Of a stretch of DNA of 64,000 nt, positions 45,838 through 56,140 are shown piece by piece. A program made the translations under genes and the position numbers. The DNA lies in the NCBI GenBank assembly GCA_016713405.1, contig JADJPF010000020.1, positions 558,001 through 622,000 on the forward strand, in the 5' to 3' direction. The stretch comes from Blastocatellia bacterium. GTDB taxonomy: Bacteria > Acidobacteriota > Blastocatellia > Chloracidobacteriales > JADJPF01. The notes beneath the pieces were generated by a model that worked only from the letters and a program-made list of their open reading frames with translations, made no database searches and was not told the DNA's origin. How positions within the stretch are numbered: position 1 is the first letter of the stretch; each line of letters opens with the position of its first letter.

Positions 45838-47007
45838 CTAAGCTATTTGGCCTAAGAAACTTTCTCCTGCACCTAATTTTAAGTTAAAATTTTCTGCTAT
45901 AGTTTGACCAATATCAGCCAAACTCTTTCTTAAACCTAAATTGACACCTTTCCGCGCATTTTTACCATAAGCAATTACTGGAACATATTCGCGAGTATGA
46001 TCTGTTGAAATATCTGTTGGGTCACATCCATGATCAGCACTAATAATTAGTAAATCATCTGGCTGCATTGCTTCAAAAACTTCTGTTAGGCGATTGTCAA
46101 AATCTTCTAAGGCTTTAGCATAACCTACTACATCATTACGATGACCAAAAAGCATGTCAAAATCCACTAGGTTAGTAAAAATAATGCCATGAGAATCTTC
46201 TTTTAACGCATCAATAGTGCGATCCATTAACGACATATTATTTTTAGCTTTAACTTCTTTAGTTACACCACGATCACAATAAATAGAGCTAATTTTTCCT
46301 ATACAAACCGTGTCCAAGTTAGCTTGGAATAGTTCATCTAGAAGGGTATTTGGAGGAGGGGAAATTGCGTAATCATGGCGGCGTTCTGTACGAGTAAAAT
46401 TTCCTACAGTGCCAATAAATGGACGGGCAATTACGCGCCCTACTTCATGTTTTCCTCTTAGGATTTCTCTAGCTATTTCGCACATTTTATAAAGTTCTGG
46501 AATAGGGATAATTTCTTCGTGTGCTGCAATTTGAAAAACGCTATCTGCGGAAGTATAAACAATTGGATAACCAGTTTTTATATGCTCTTCGCCAAGTTCG
46601 GCAATAATTTCTGTTCCTGATGCAGCGATATTGCCTAATGTTTTACGACTAATAGCAGTCTCAAAAGCATTCATTACATCATCTGGAAAACCATTTGGAT
46701 ATGTTGGAAAAGGTGTCTCAGTGATAATGCCAGCCATTTCCCAATGTCCAGTTGTGGTATCTTTACCACGAGAGGCTAAAGCGGCTCGTCCATAGCAACC
46801 AATAGGGTTATCAGAAGGTGATAAAGGTAAATTTCTAATATTGCCTAAGCCTAATTTTTGTAAATTAGGAATTTTAACTTCACGTGATGCCAAAATATGT
46901 CCAAGTGTATCACTTCCAGCATCACCATATTCTGCGGCATCAGGCATCTCGCCAATACCTAAAGAATCACAAACAATAATGGTTACTCGACCAAAAGGAG
47001 ACGGCAT
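45838..47007 (-). CDS. deoB: Phosphopentomutase
   Basis: Interconverts ribose/deoxyribose 1- and 5-phosphates in nucleoside salvage. 389 residues, alkaline-phosphatase fold with two metal sites: the N-terminal VCDSLGIGEMPDA, LIISADHGCDPT and STDHTREYVPVIAYG. The insertion reads GHWEMAGI. GGAGG precedes the ATG. No deoxynucleoside phosphorylase gene is adjacent, although the nucleoside deoxyribosyltransferase-like gene lies 3.6 kb downstream on the same strand. Confidence 0.97.
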   Translation of the reverse strand: MPSPFGRVTIIVCDSLGIGEMPDAAEYGDAGSDTLGHILASREVKIPNLQKLGLGNIRNLPLSPSDNPIGCYGRAALASRGKDTTTGHWEMAGIITETPFPTYPNGFPDDVMNAFETAISRKTLGNIAASGTEIIAELGEEHIKTGYPIVYTSADSVFQIAAHEEIIPIPELYKMCEIAREILRGKHEVGRVIARPFIGTVGNFTRTERRHDYAISPPPNTLLDELFQANLDTVCIGKISSIYCDRGVTKEVKAKNNMSLMDRTIDALKEDSHGIIFTNLVDFDMLFGHRNDVVGYAKALEDFDNRLTEVFEAMQPDDLLIISADHGCDPTDISTDHTREYVPVIAYGKNARKGVNLGLRKSLADIGQTIAENFNLKLGAGESFLGQIA

Positions 47008-47247
47008 AAAACCTCCAAGCTAGATCTTGTTTTGGGAAATATAATAACTGAGGTGAAAAGATTTTATCTCATTGTAATTAATAGAAAAACCGCTTTCTCC
47101 GTTTAAGTTGAGTTACTTAGTTTGCCAGAGAATCGGAAAAATATTTCTCTTATTTTTTGTATTGTGGGCTAAAATAAATTTTACCTTAAAAATAGTTTTA
47201 GTGAGCATTCAATAAAATAATTTAGTAATTAACTGTAGAAATTAATA

Positions 47248-48097
47248 ATGTTTTTAGAAAAAGACTACCTCTATCATAGTGATTGTCGGGATATTTTGCC
47301 TAAATTACCAGATAGTTGTGTTGATCTCATTATCACCTCTCCACCTTATGCAGACCAACGCAGTAATACTTACGGAGGAATAAAACCAGATGATTATGTT
47401 AACTGGTTTTGCCAATAACTAAAGAATTGTTCCGAATATTAAAACCAACAGGAACTTTTATCTTAAACATTAAAGAAAAAGCTGTGAATGGTGAACGGCA
47501 CACTTATGGTTTAGAGCTAATCATTGCTTTACGTAAACAAGGATGGTATTGGACAGAAGAATTTATTTGGCATAAAAAAAATTGTTATCCAGGTAAATGG
47601 CCTAATCGATTTAGGGACGCTTGGGAAAGATTATTACAATTTAATAAGTCTAAAAAATTTAATATGTACCAAGAAAATGTAATGGTTCCAGTAGGAGATT
47701 GGGCAAAAAACAGGCTTAAAAACTTAAGCGAAGTGGATAAAATACGAGATACTTCTAAAGTGGGAAGTGGATTTGGCAAAAATGTTTCTAACTGGATAGG
47801 TAGAGATTTGGTTTATCCAACTAATGTTTTACATTTATCTACAGAATGCGCCAATAAAGAACTAGTGCAGCTTTTCCTGTAGAACTTCCTTCTTGGTTTA
47901 TAAACTTATTTACCCAAGAAGGCGATATAGTTTTAGATCCTTTTCTTGGTTCTGGAACAACAGCTAAGGCAGCTTACCAATTAAAACGCCATTATATCGG
48001 GATAGAGATTCAGGAAGACTACTATATAAAAAGTAAAAAAAATTTAGAATTATTAACTAATTTATCTCAACCTTATTTATTTGTTGATGTTAAGTAA
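47248..48097 (+). CDS. Site-specific DNA methyltransferase (beta class, type II), two frameshifts
   Basis: Modification enzyme of a restriction-modification pair, about 283 residues once repaired. The catalytic motif IV TSPPYADQR is near residue 31, and the AdoMet motif DPFLGSGTTAKAAYQ is near the C-terminus, the beta-class order. TSPPY suggests N4-cytosine methylation, though some N6-adenine enzymes share it. One T is missing in the run at 47407-47410, and one base near 47862; restoring both gives WFLPITKELFR and SAAFPVELPSWF. It is directly followed by a PmeII-like endonuclease. Confidence 0.83.
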
Positions 48098-48161
48098 CGA
48101 ACATAGTTCTAATTAAGGATAATATAATTAAGTAGAGGATTTTCTTAATGTCGTCACAAAT

Positions 48162-48902
48162 ATGGCAATATTTTCTTATTTAGGGGAAAATGTTGTAATC
48201 CCTTTTTATGAAAAGCGATTGGAGAAACTAAAAAAACTCAGCTTAAAGGATATTTTGCAAAGAAAAAATCCGTATCTTTTCAAAGCTAAAAACATAATGA
48301 CTGCTGCTGAATTTGTAGAAAGCATTTTGATGGCCTATTTATCTTCTCAAGAAGAAACTATTTTTGGAGATTTACTAGAAAAATTTGCTCTTTATGTTTC
48401 ATATATTGAATATCAAGGAAAAAAGTCAAATTTTAAAAGTGTAGATTTAGAATTTGAAAAAGAAAATGTTTATTACATTGTAGGAATAAAATCTGGCCCA
48501 AATTGGGGCAACAGTGATCAAATTGCACAAATGAGAACTAATTTTAAGCTTGCAAAAGAAAAGTTAAAAAATAATGGAGTTAATAAAGAGATAATTGCAA
48601 TTAATGGTTGTATTTATGGAAAAGATAACCACCCATTTAAAACACATATTGAGCTAGAAAAAGCTTATTACAAATATTGTGGACAAGATTTTTGGGAGTT
48701 TATTTCAGGAGACAACAACTTATACCGCGAAATTATTACACCCATAGACAAAGAAGCTAAGAAAAAAGATGAAGTATTTAAGATAGCTTATGTAGGTAAA
48801 TTTAATGAAATGACCCAGGAGTTTATGAGACATTTTATTACTGATAATCAAATAGATTGGGTAAAGTTAATAGATTTTGTTTCTCAAAGGAAAAGCTCTT
48901 AG
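48162..48902 (+). CDS. PmeII-like type II restriction endonuclease
   Basis: 246 residues as read. It has KNPYLFKAKNIMTAAEFVESILMAYLSSQEETIFGDLLE and a catalytic region of PD-(D/E)XK type, with Asp in SVDLEF and Lys in GIKSGPNWGNSDQIAQM. This layout is that of the PmeII family. An alternative ATG at 48148 has GAGG upstream but is in another frame; one missing T in the run at 48171-48174 would join it as MSSQIWQYFSYLGENVV. The start is thus uncertain. The gene follows the methyltransferase on the same strand by about 65 bases. Confidence 0.83.
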   Translation: MAIFSYLGENVVIPFYEKRLEKLKKLSLKDILQRKNPYLFKAKNIMTAAEFVESILMAYLSSQEETIFGDLLEKFALYVSYIEYQGKKSNFKSVDLEFEKENVYYIVGIKSGPNWGNSDQIAQMRTNFKLAKEKLKNNGVNKEIIAINGCIYGKDNHPFKTHIELEKAYYKYCGQDFWEFISGDNNLYREIITPIDKEAKKKDEVFKIAYVGKFNEMTQEFMRHFITDNQIDWVKLIDFVSQRKSS

Positions 48903-48921
48903 AACTCTAGACTAAGATTTT

Positions 48922-51377
48922 ATGTATGTCGAAGTTGCATTGCCGCTTTATATTTTTCAAACCTTTACTTATCTTGTTCCTAAAGAAATAGAGATAGATG
49001 TACAGGTAGGGTGTCGCTGTTTAGTCCCTTTTGGCAAACGTTCAATGGTGGGCTATATTGTTGCTTTGCATGATGAAATAGACACAGAAATTGAATCAAT
49101 TAAAGAACTTTTAGTAATAATTGATGAAGAACCAATAATTATTGTTGAAGTATTAGAGCTAACCCGCTGGATTTCTGATTATTATTATGCTCCCTGGGGA
49201 GAAAGCATTAAGGCTGCTTTGCCTGCTGCAATAAATGCTGCTGTAGAGGTAACTATTTCTGTTACTGAAGCAGGCCGTGAGCAATTAAATAGCTTGGATG
49301 CTAGCCGAATTGAACGTTCTACAAAATGGAAAGTTCTTGAACAAATGGCAAGCAACAAAAACTTAAAATCCCTAGAAAAAGACTTTCAAAAATCTAGGTT
49401 GAGTTCTATAACTCGTGAGCTAGAGCAAACTGGGCTAATTCAAGTTGAACACCAACTAGAACAAAAAACACGCACTAAAAAACAAGCCGCAGTTCGCTTA
49501 AATCCTAATTTCACTATAGAAGAATATATAACAAAAGAATCTCAAGAACTTTCTACTAATCAAAAACGAGTGATGGATTATTTAGCTGCTTCAGCAACTG
49601 CGCCATTTCTTACTGAGCTACTAGATGGCTTAAACATCAGTGTTTCAGTAATTCGCACATTAGAAAAGCGTGGTCTTGTAGAAATATTTTTCCAAAATGT
49701 CCGACGTAATCCGCTAGCCCATATGGAACAGCCTGCTTTAATGCCTACATTAAGCTTAACTGATGCTCAAGCCGAGGCTTTAGAGCAGATCGTTACAGCT
49801 ATTTTTGCTGAAGAATATGCTACATTTCTATTACATGGCGTTACGGGTTCAGGAAAACAGAAATCTACTTAAGAGCAATGCGAGCAGCAATAGAAATTGG
49901 AAAAACGGCTTTAATGTTAGTGCCAGAAATCGCTCTAACACCTGTTTTTTCACGTCGTCTTTGTGAACATTTTGGAGAATCAGTAGCAATTCTTCACTCT
50001 TCGCTTTCAGAAGGAGAACGCTTTGATGAATGGCAGCGAATTTATAGAGGCGAAGCTAAAGTAGTTATTGGGACACGATCAGCCGTATTTGCTCCTATTC
50101 GTAATCTAGGGCTAATTGTTGTAGATGAAGAACATGAAACGTCTTATAAACAAGATGAAGTACCACGTTATAACGGTCGAGATAGCGCGATAATGCGAGC
50201 CTTAAAAGCTCAAGCAGTAGTAATTTTAGGTAGTGCAACACCCTCACTTGAGACTTACCATAATGCTTACTTAAAAAAATACCAATATATTAGTCTTCCT
50301 GAACGAGTAGCAAAACGTCCGCTAGCCAAAGTTGAAGTTGTAGACATGCGCGAAGTTTTTCGCCGACATGGAAAAATGCAGATTTTTGCTGATGAACTTA
50401 TAGAAGCTATCAAAGAAGTACAAGCAAAAGGCGAACAATCCATAGTTTTACTTAATAGACGGGGTTTTTCTGCTTTTGTTATTTGTCGTAGTTGTGGTCA
50501 ATCAATACGTTGCCGCGATTGTGCTGTAACTTTAACTTATCATCGGGAAGCTAGCCGGCTGATTTGCCATTATTGCAACTATCAAATAGGCGTTCCTCAA
50601 GCTTGTCCTAATTGTAAAGGCCCATACATTTATTATATGGGCGAAGGAACTGAGCAACTAGAAGCAAAAATTAAAGAACTTTTTCCAGAAAATAAGATTG
50701 CTCGACTAGACCGAGACACTACACGAAGGAAAGGAAGTTTTGAGAAAATTTTAGGTGAATTTGCTGATGGATTAATTGAAATTTTAGTTGGTACACAAAT
50801 GATTGCTAAGGGGCATGACTTTCCTAATGTTACTTTGGTTGGTGTAGTTTCAGTTGATGCAGGGCTTTCAATGCCAGATTTTCGTTCTGCTGAACGAACT
50901 TTTCAGCTATTAACCCAAGTTGCTGGTCGTGCTGGTCGTGGAAATAGTCCGGGACGAGTAATTATTCAAACTTACCATCCTGACCATTACTCTTTACAAC
51001 ACGCTTGTAAGCAAGATTACCTAGCTTTTTACCAGCAAGAAATTAACTTTCGTCGCTCGCTCTACTATCCACCTTTTAGCGTGCTAGTAAATATAATTAT
51101 TAAACATAAAGAGTTATCTCAAGCTCAGGCTCAAGCCGCAGAACTAGCTAAACAACTAAGAACAGCTAGCGGAGATGATAGAACCATCCGTATTTTAGGC
51201 CCGGCTACTGCTCCTTTAGCACGACTTAGAGCAGAACACAGACTGCAAATTTTAATTAAAGCTCGCTCAAGAACTAGGGCGCGGGAAATCTTAGATTTAG
51301 CAATGAATAGCTTAAGCTATAATCAGCAAGATCTAAGCTCTATCAATATTGAAGTTGATCCAATTGATTTAATGTAA
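48922..51377 (+). CDS. priA: Primosomal replication protein N' (PriA helicase), frameshifted
   Basis: Restarts stalled replication forks. About 818 residues once repaired. An N-terminal DNA-binding domain (1-105) starts YVEVALPLYIFQTFTYLVP. The Walker A is split by one missing A in the run at 49854-49857; restoring it gives GVTGSGKTEIYLRAMRAA. The helicase has DEEHETSYKQDEVPRYNGRD and GSATPSLET. The zinc-binding Cys array follows (CRSCGQSIRCRDCAVTL, CHYCNYQ, CPNCKGP), then QMIAKGHDFPNVTLV and the last helicase motif QVAGRAGRG. Essential or near essential in most bacteria, so a sequencing indel is likely. Confidence 0.95.
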
Positions 51378-51430
51378 TAATCTTTCGGTTTTTAACCTTT
51401 TCATTTATTAATTAAAAAGGTAGCTTGGCT

Positions 51431-51631
51431 ATGGAAATTATACCTGCAAATTTAGTTTTAATTATTGCTGGACTAGCTGTTTTAGCAATAGCAGCAGTCG
51501 TTTTTTGGATTGGGGTTAAAATTACAAGTTTTATAACTAAAGTTATTATGTGGGCCATTGGCTTTATAATATTTTTAGCTGCATTAGGTATTTTGTTTCA
51601 TAAATTTTTACCTAGAATTTATTTTCCATAA
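51431..51631 (+). CDS. Small membrane protein, 66 residues
   Basis: Two hydrophobic segments (about 7-30 and 38-58) with few charges and a short basic tail. AAAGG lies upstream of the ATG; a TTG two codons earlier is also possible. Lies between priA and argS on the same strand. Family not recognised. Confidence 0.6.
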   Translation: MEIIPANLVLIIAGLAVLAIAAVVFWIGVKITSFITKVIMWAIGFIIFLAALGILFHKFLPRIYFP

Positions 51632-51663
51632 ATAAAATATACTCAACTCACGGAGAGAAATTA

Positions 51664-53702
51664 ATGTTATTAACTTTACATCGCACAATAAAAGAACAAC
51701 TTCAAACAGCAGTTAAAAAGAGCTTTGATATAGAACTAGCACTAAGCGATATTATGTTAGAATATCCACCAAAAAGCGAAATGGGAGATCTAGCTTTTCC
51801 AATTGCGTTTGAAATTGCAAAACGGCTAAAAGTGGCTACAGGAACAAAACAAAATCCAAGACAAATAGCTGATAAAATTCGCGGTGAACTTACTTCCATA
51901 GATAAAGTAGCACGTATAGAAACAGCCGGAGCAGGATACTTAAATTTCTTTCTTGATAGAGGTGCTTTTTTTCAAACAAGAGCGACAGCAGAAAAATGTG
52001 TAAAGCTTGATGAAATAACAGGCGGCAAGCTAATTGTTGAACATACTAGCATTAACCCAAATAAAGCTGCACATATTGGGCATGTTCGTAATGCTGTACT
52101 AGGTGACACAATTGTTAGAATGTTAAAAGCTAGCGGCGAGACAGTAGAAACACATAATTATATTGATAATACGGGTGTTCAAGTTGCTGATGTCGTTGTA
52201 GGCTTTAAGTATTTAGAAAAGAAATCTTTAGCAGAAATTGAAGCTATAACAGAAAAATTTGATTATTATTGTTGGGATCTTTATGCACAAGTGGGAAAAT
52301 TCTATGAAGAGGCCCCAGATAATAAAAAGCTACGTGCGCAAACCCTTCATGAAATTGAACATAACCTTGGCGACACAGCTATAATGGCTGAATATGTTTC
52401 TAATCGTATTCTAAAAACTCATCTTGATACAATGTGGCGATTAGGTATTACTTATGACGTACTGCCTAGAGAAAGTGATGTCTTACATCTAAATTTTTGG
52501 CAAACAGCTTTTGAAAAACTAAAAGAAAAAGAAGCAATTTATTTTGAAACCGAAGGTAAAAACAAAGGTTGTTGGGTGATGAGAGCAGAAAATAAAGCTG
52601 AAACTGCGCCTACAACCGAAACCGAAGCAACTGATTATGAGGCTGATAAAATTCTAGTTCGTTCTAATGGTACAGTTACTTATACAGGTAAAGATATTGC
52701 TTACCATTTGTGGAAATTAGGCCAACTAGGGCTAGATTTTCAGTATCAAGAATTTTACAAGTACCCAACAGATAAAAAAGTTTGGATAACAACTTCAAAA
52801 ATTGCTTCTGATAATGCAAAAGGCTTAGATTTTGGTAATGGAGTAGCCTATTTTAATGTTATTGATGTAGGGCAATCTTACCCACAAGCTTATGTAAAAT
52901 TAGGGGTTAAGCTGCTTTCAACAGATGATCGAATTGATCGTAGTTCCCATTTAGCTTATGAAAAAGTAGTTCTAACCCCAGCTAGTGCGAGGGAATTAGG
53001 CTATGAGCTATCAGAAGAAGAAAGTAAACGTAGCCAAATTAGTATGTCAGGACGTAAAGGTTTAGGTGTAAAAGCTGATGATTTAATTGATAAGCTAATA
53101 GAGAAATCACGTCCAAAAGTTGATGAACACCATCCAGAAGCAAGTGTAGAAGAGCGTCAAGAAATTGCTCAACGTATTGTTGTTAGTGCATTGCGCTATT
53201 TCTTACTGAAATATACTCGTAGCTCCATTATTGCTTTTGATTTTGATGAAGCACTAGCATTTGAAGGCGAAACCGGCCTACCTACTTTATGCCGTAGTTC
53301 GCATTAATAGCATTTTCCGTAAATTAGCAGAAAAAAATAGAGCTATAGAATTTACTTTAACAGATAATGAAATCAATGAATTATTGGCAGCTAAAGATGA
53401 TAAGGGTTGGGATGGCAATTATCTTTGGAGTTTAATTTATTTTGCTAGTAGACTTCCTGATGTAGTGTGAATGTCTATAAACTCATTAGAACCAACACAT
53501 TTAGCAAAAATATTCTCATCAATTAGCTTCAAGTTTCAATAATTTCTATAACTTAAAGAAAGATGCTAAAGTTGTTTATAAAATTGTTGATGAGCCAGAT
53601 ACAAAACGTTATCAACTGCTAGTAGCAATTATGAGTTTTGTTCGCCAGCAATTAAAACAAGCTCTTTGGATATTAGGCGTTGAAGTACCAGAAAAAATGT
53701 AA
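51664..53702 (+). pseudogene. argS: Arginyl-tRNA synthetase, disrupted by two frameshifts and an in-frame TGA
   Basis: Class I synthetase, about 680 residues if repaired. The HIGH motif is in NPNKAAHIGHVRNAVLGD; the KMSKS-like motif is MSGRKGLGVKADDL. An insertion with the Glu/Thr-rich TTETEATDYEAD lies between. Two C bases appear lost near 53278 (the family reads ETGPYLLYAV). An in-frame TGA lies at 53468-53470, in place of one residue before MSINSLEPTHLA. An extra A in the run at 53506-53510 shifts the frame; removing it gives AKYSHQLASSFNNFYNL and the end ALWILGVEVPEKM. The gene is essential, so errors or a second copy elsewhere are likelier than loss. Confidence 0.88.
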
Positions 53703-53911
53703 ATTTGGGGTATTGTGGAAAATATCCCATGCATAAGTAGCAAAATACTAAGAAAACCGACTGCTTCCTCAATAATACTAATAGTGATAATAAACGGACA
53801 ATAACCTTTTAATGAGTCACTTGTTAGTTCTTACTCTTTATATTCATATAAAAAATATTCGTTTTACTAACTTTGTAGAAAGGAAAGCTATTTTTATTAG
53901 ATAAATATGGC

Positions 53912-53939
53912 TTGACATATATAATTTTTGAAACATAAT
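53912..53939 (+). promoter_or_regulatory. Promoter of the arsenic gene cluster
   Basis: A consensus -35 TTGACA (53912-53917), 16 bases and CATAAT (53934-53939), 53 bases ahead of arsI. An AT-rich imperfect palindrome with ATAT ends (ATATTCG...CATATA) follows the -10 at about 53946-53966 and could be a repressor site. No arsR gene is seen. Confidence 0.55.
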
Positions 53940-53992
53940 ATAAACATATTCGTTGAGGCATATATCAATTAACTAAAAAGGAGATTTACACA

Positions 53993-54546
53993 ATGAATAG
54001 CTTACCAATACAAAGCCTAAAAGCGCATATTTCACTAAATGTTAGCAATGTTGAAAATAGCATTGAATTTTACAAAAAACTGTTTGGCATTGAACCATTA
54101 AAAGTACGTAAAGGATATGCTAAGTTTGATGTACAAAACCCACCTCTTAACCTAGCACTTAATCAAATAGCAGTAAAAGATCGAGGCGTGCTTTCCCATC
54201 TTGGGATACAGGTTGCAACAACCGAAGATGTTATGGCAGTGCGTGAGCAATGGATAAAGGAAGGACTTACGCCTCGTGATGAAATGCAAACTAATTGTTG
54301 TTATGCAATTCAAGATAAAACCTGGGCCCAAGACCCTGATGGTAATGAGTGGGAAGTTTTGTAGTACTTCAAGATAACTTAGCGGAAACTTCTATGTGCT
54401 GTGTAACTGATGACAGTAAAGAAGTTAAAACAGAAAATGCTTCTTGTCAGACTACAAATTTAGAAACTTTACAAGCAACTGCCTCTTGTTGTGGAACTAG
54501 TGAAGTAGCAGCAAATCTAGTGGGCTTATCTAGCAAAAAACAATAG
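53993..54546 (+). CDS. arsI: ArsI/CadI family heavy-metal resistance metalloenzyme (VOC fold), frameshifted
   Basis: VOC-superfamily protein; ArsI members are C-As lyases that demethylate trivalent organoarsenicals. The N-terminus reads KAHISLNVSNVENSIEFYKKLFG. The vicinal cysteines are in TNCCYAIQDKTWAQDPDGNEWEV. A missing T in the run at 54357-54360 shifts the frame; restoring it gives EVFVVLQDNLAETSMCCV, the expected end, and a Cys-rich tail (three CC or single Cys sites) to the stop at 54546, about 184 residues. CadI is the alternative; the ars neighbours favour ArsI. Confidence 0.85.
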
Positions 54547-54569
54547 TAAATCTAATCAAGGATAAAATT

Positions 54570-55658
54570 ATGAGTAACTCAAGTGTAGCAAGCCGACTTT
54601 CTTTTCTGGATAGATTTTTAACTTTGTGGATATTTCTAGCTATGGGTTTGGGTGTTAGCTTGGGTTATTTTTATCCTGAAGTTGTTCCAATGCTTAATGG
54701 TTTAAGTGTTGGGACAACTTCAATTCCTATTGCTATAGGGCTAATTTTGATGATGTATCCACCCCTAGCTAAAGTACGCTATGAAGAAATGGGAAGGGTT
54801 TTCCATAACTTCAAAATATTAGGATTATCTCTAGTACTAAATTGGGTAATTGGCCCATCGCTAATGTTTTTATTAGCAATAACTTTGCTAACCGACAAGC
54901 CAGAGTATATGATAGGGTTGATTATGATTGGAATAGCACCATGTATTGCTATGGTGTTGGTTTGGAATGAGTTAGCTAAAGGTGATTCTGAATATTGTGC
55001 TGGACTTGTAGCTTTTAATTCCATTTTTCAGGTTTTCTTTTATCCAATTTATGCTTACTTTTTTATTACACTTCTACCTACTTGGTTTGGATTAAAGAGT
55101 ATTACGGTAAATATAACTGTTTTAGAAATTGCTAAAACTGTATTTATTTACTTAGGGATCCCTTTTCTAGCAGGAATAATAACTCGCTTTTCCTTAATAA
55201 AATTAAAAGGAAAAGATTGGTATCAAACAAGTTTTATCCCTAAAATTAGCCCATTAACCCTTATTGCTTTACTATTTACAATTATTGTTATGTTTTCTCT
55301 AAAAGGAGGAGCAATTATAGAACTACCATTAGATGTAATTAAAATTGCTATCCCTTTACTAATTTATTTTGTTGTAATGTTTGTATTTTCGTTTTTTATG
55401 AGCAAAAAATTACAAGCTAACTATGCTCAGTCGGCTACACTTTCTTTTACTGCTGCTTCAAACAATTTTGAGTTAGCTATTGCTGTAGCTGTAGCAACTT
55501 TTGGTATTCATCATGGGGCTGCTTTTGCTGCCGTTATTGGGCCACTGGTTGAAGTGCCAGTCCTTATAGCTTTGGTTAATGTCGCGCTTTGGTTTGAAAA
55601 AAGATATTTTCCAGAAAATTTATCTACCAAAGAAATTAAATTATGTAAAACAACATAA
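54570..55658 (+). CDS. Arsenite efflux transporter, ACR3 family
   Basis: Inner-membrane exporter of As(III). 362 residues, ten hydrophobic segments. LMMYPPLAKVRYEEMG and IAPCIAMVLVWNELAKGDSEYCAG are the family signature blocks; the Cys in APCIAMV is the conserved one. AAGGA precedes the ATG. It follows arsI by 23 bases and precedes arsC by 17 bases, so the three form one operon. Sometimes named arsB, but it is ACR3 and not the ArsB antiporter family. Confidence 0.95.
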   Translation: MSNSSVASRLSFLDRFLTLWIFLAMGLGVSLGYFYPEVVPMLNGLSVGTTSIPIAIGLILMMYPPLAKVRYEEMGRVFHNFKILGLSLVLNWVIGPSLMFLLAITLLTDKPEYMIGLIMIGIAPCIAMVLVWNELAKGDSEYCAGLVAFNSIFQVFFYPIYAYFFITLLPTWFGLKSITVNITVLEIAKTVFIYLGIPFLAGIITRFSLIKLKGKDWYQTSFIPKISPLTLIALLFTIIVMFSLKGGAIIELPLDVIKIAIPLLIYFVVMFVFSFFMSKKLQANYAQSATLSFTAASNNFELAIAVAVATFGIHHGAAFAAVIGPLVEVPVLIALVNVALWFEKRYFPENLSTKEIKLCKTT

Positions 55659-55675
55659 AGAAAAGGTGATTTATA

Positions 55676-56089
55676 ATGAGCAATTTACCAAGAGTTTTAT
55701 TTGTATGTGTAGAAAATTCTTGTCGTAGCCAGTTGGCAGAAGCTTTTGGAAAAATTCATGGTCAAGCAGTTATTGAAGTTTATAGCGCGGGTTCTCGACC
55801 ATCTGGAACGGTAAACCCTAAAGCTATAGAAGCAATGAAGGGAATAGGCTACGACCTTACCCAACATAAATCTAAATCTTTAGAAGATATTCCTACAAGC
55901 GAATATGAATATGCAATTACAATGGGATGTGGTGATGAATGTCCATTTATAGTTGCTAAAAATAGAGAAGATTGGAAAATTCCCGACCCAAAACATATGT
56001 CTACAGACGAATTTAAGGAAGTCCGAGATTTAATAGAGTCTAAAGTTAAAGACTTGATTGCAAATATTTCCAAATCATTATTATATTAA
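55676..56089 (+). CDS. arsC: Arsenate reductase, thioredoxin-coupled (LMW phosphatase type)
   Basis: Reduces arsenate to arsenite for export. 137 residues. The CX5R loop is VCVENSCRS (Cys11 to Arg17), and the resolving cysteines are Cys85 and Cys89 in MGCGDECP, matching the three-Cys mechanism of the Bacillus enzyme. IPDPKHMSTDEF is the acid-loop block. It sits between the ACR3 exporter and an FAD-dependent oxidoreductase. Confidence 0.95.
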   Translation: MSNLPRVLFVCVENSCRSQLAEAFGKIHGQAVIEVYSAGSRPSGTVNPKAIEAMKGIGYDLTQHKSKSLEDIPTSEYEYAITMGCGDECPFIVAKNREDWKIPDPKHMSTDEFKEVRDLIESKVKDLIANISKSLLY

Positions 56090-56140
56090 AAGACATAAAT
56101 TTTCAGAATAACGACAAAATTAAAACAGGTTACTTAAGTA

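Noticed and set aside
53468..53470. Genome-wide reassignment of TGA to an amino acid
   Set aside because: Only one in-frame TGA of this kind was seen, prfB is present with a TGA-dependent frameshift, and TGA ends several genes normally.
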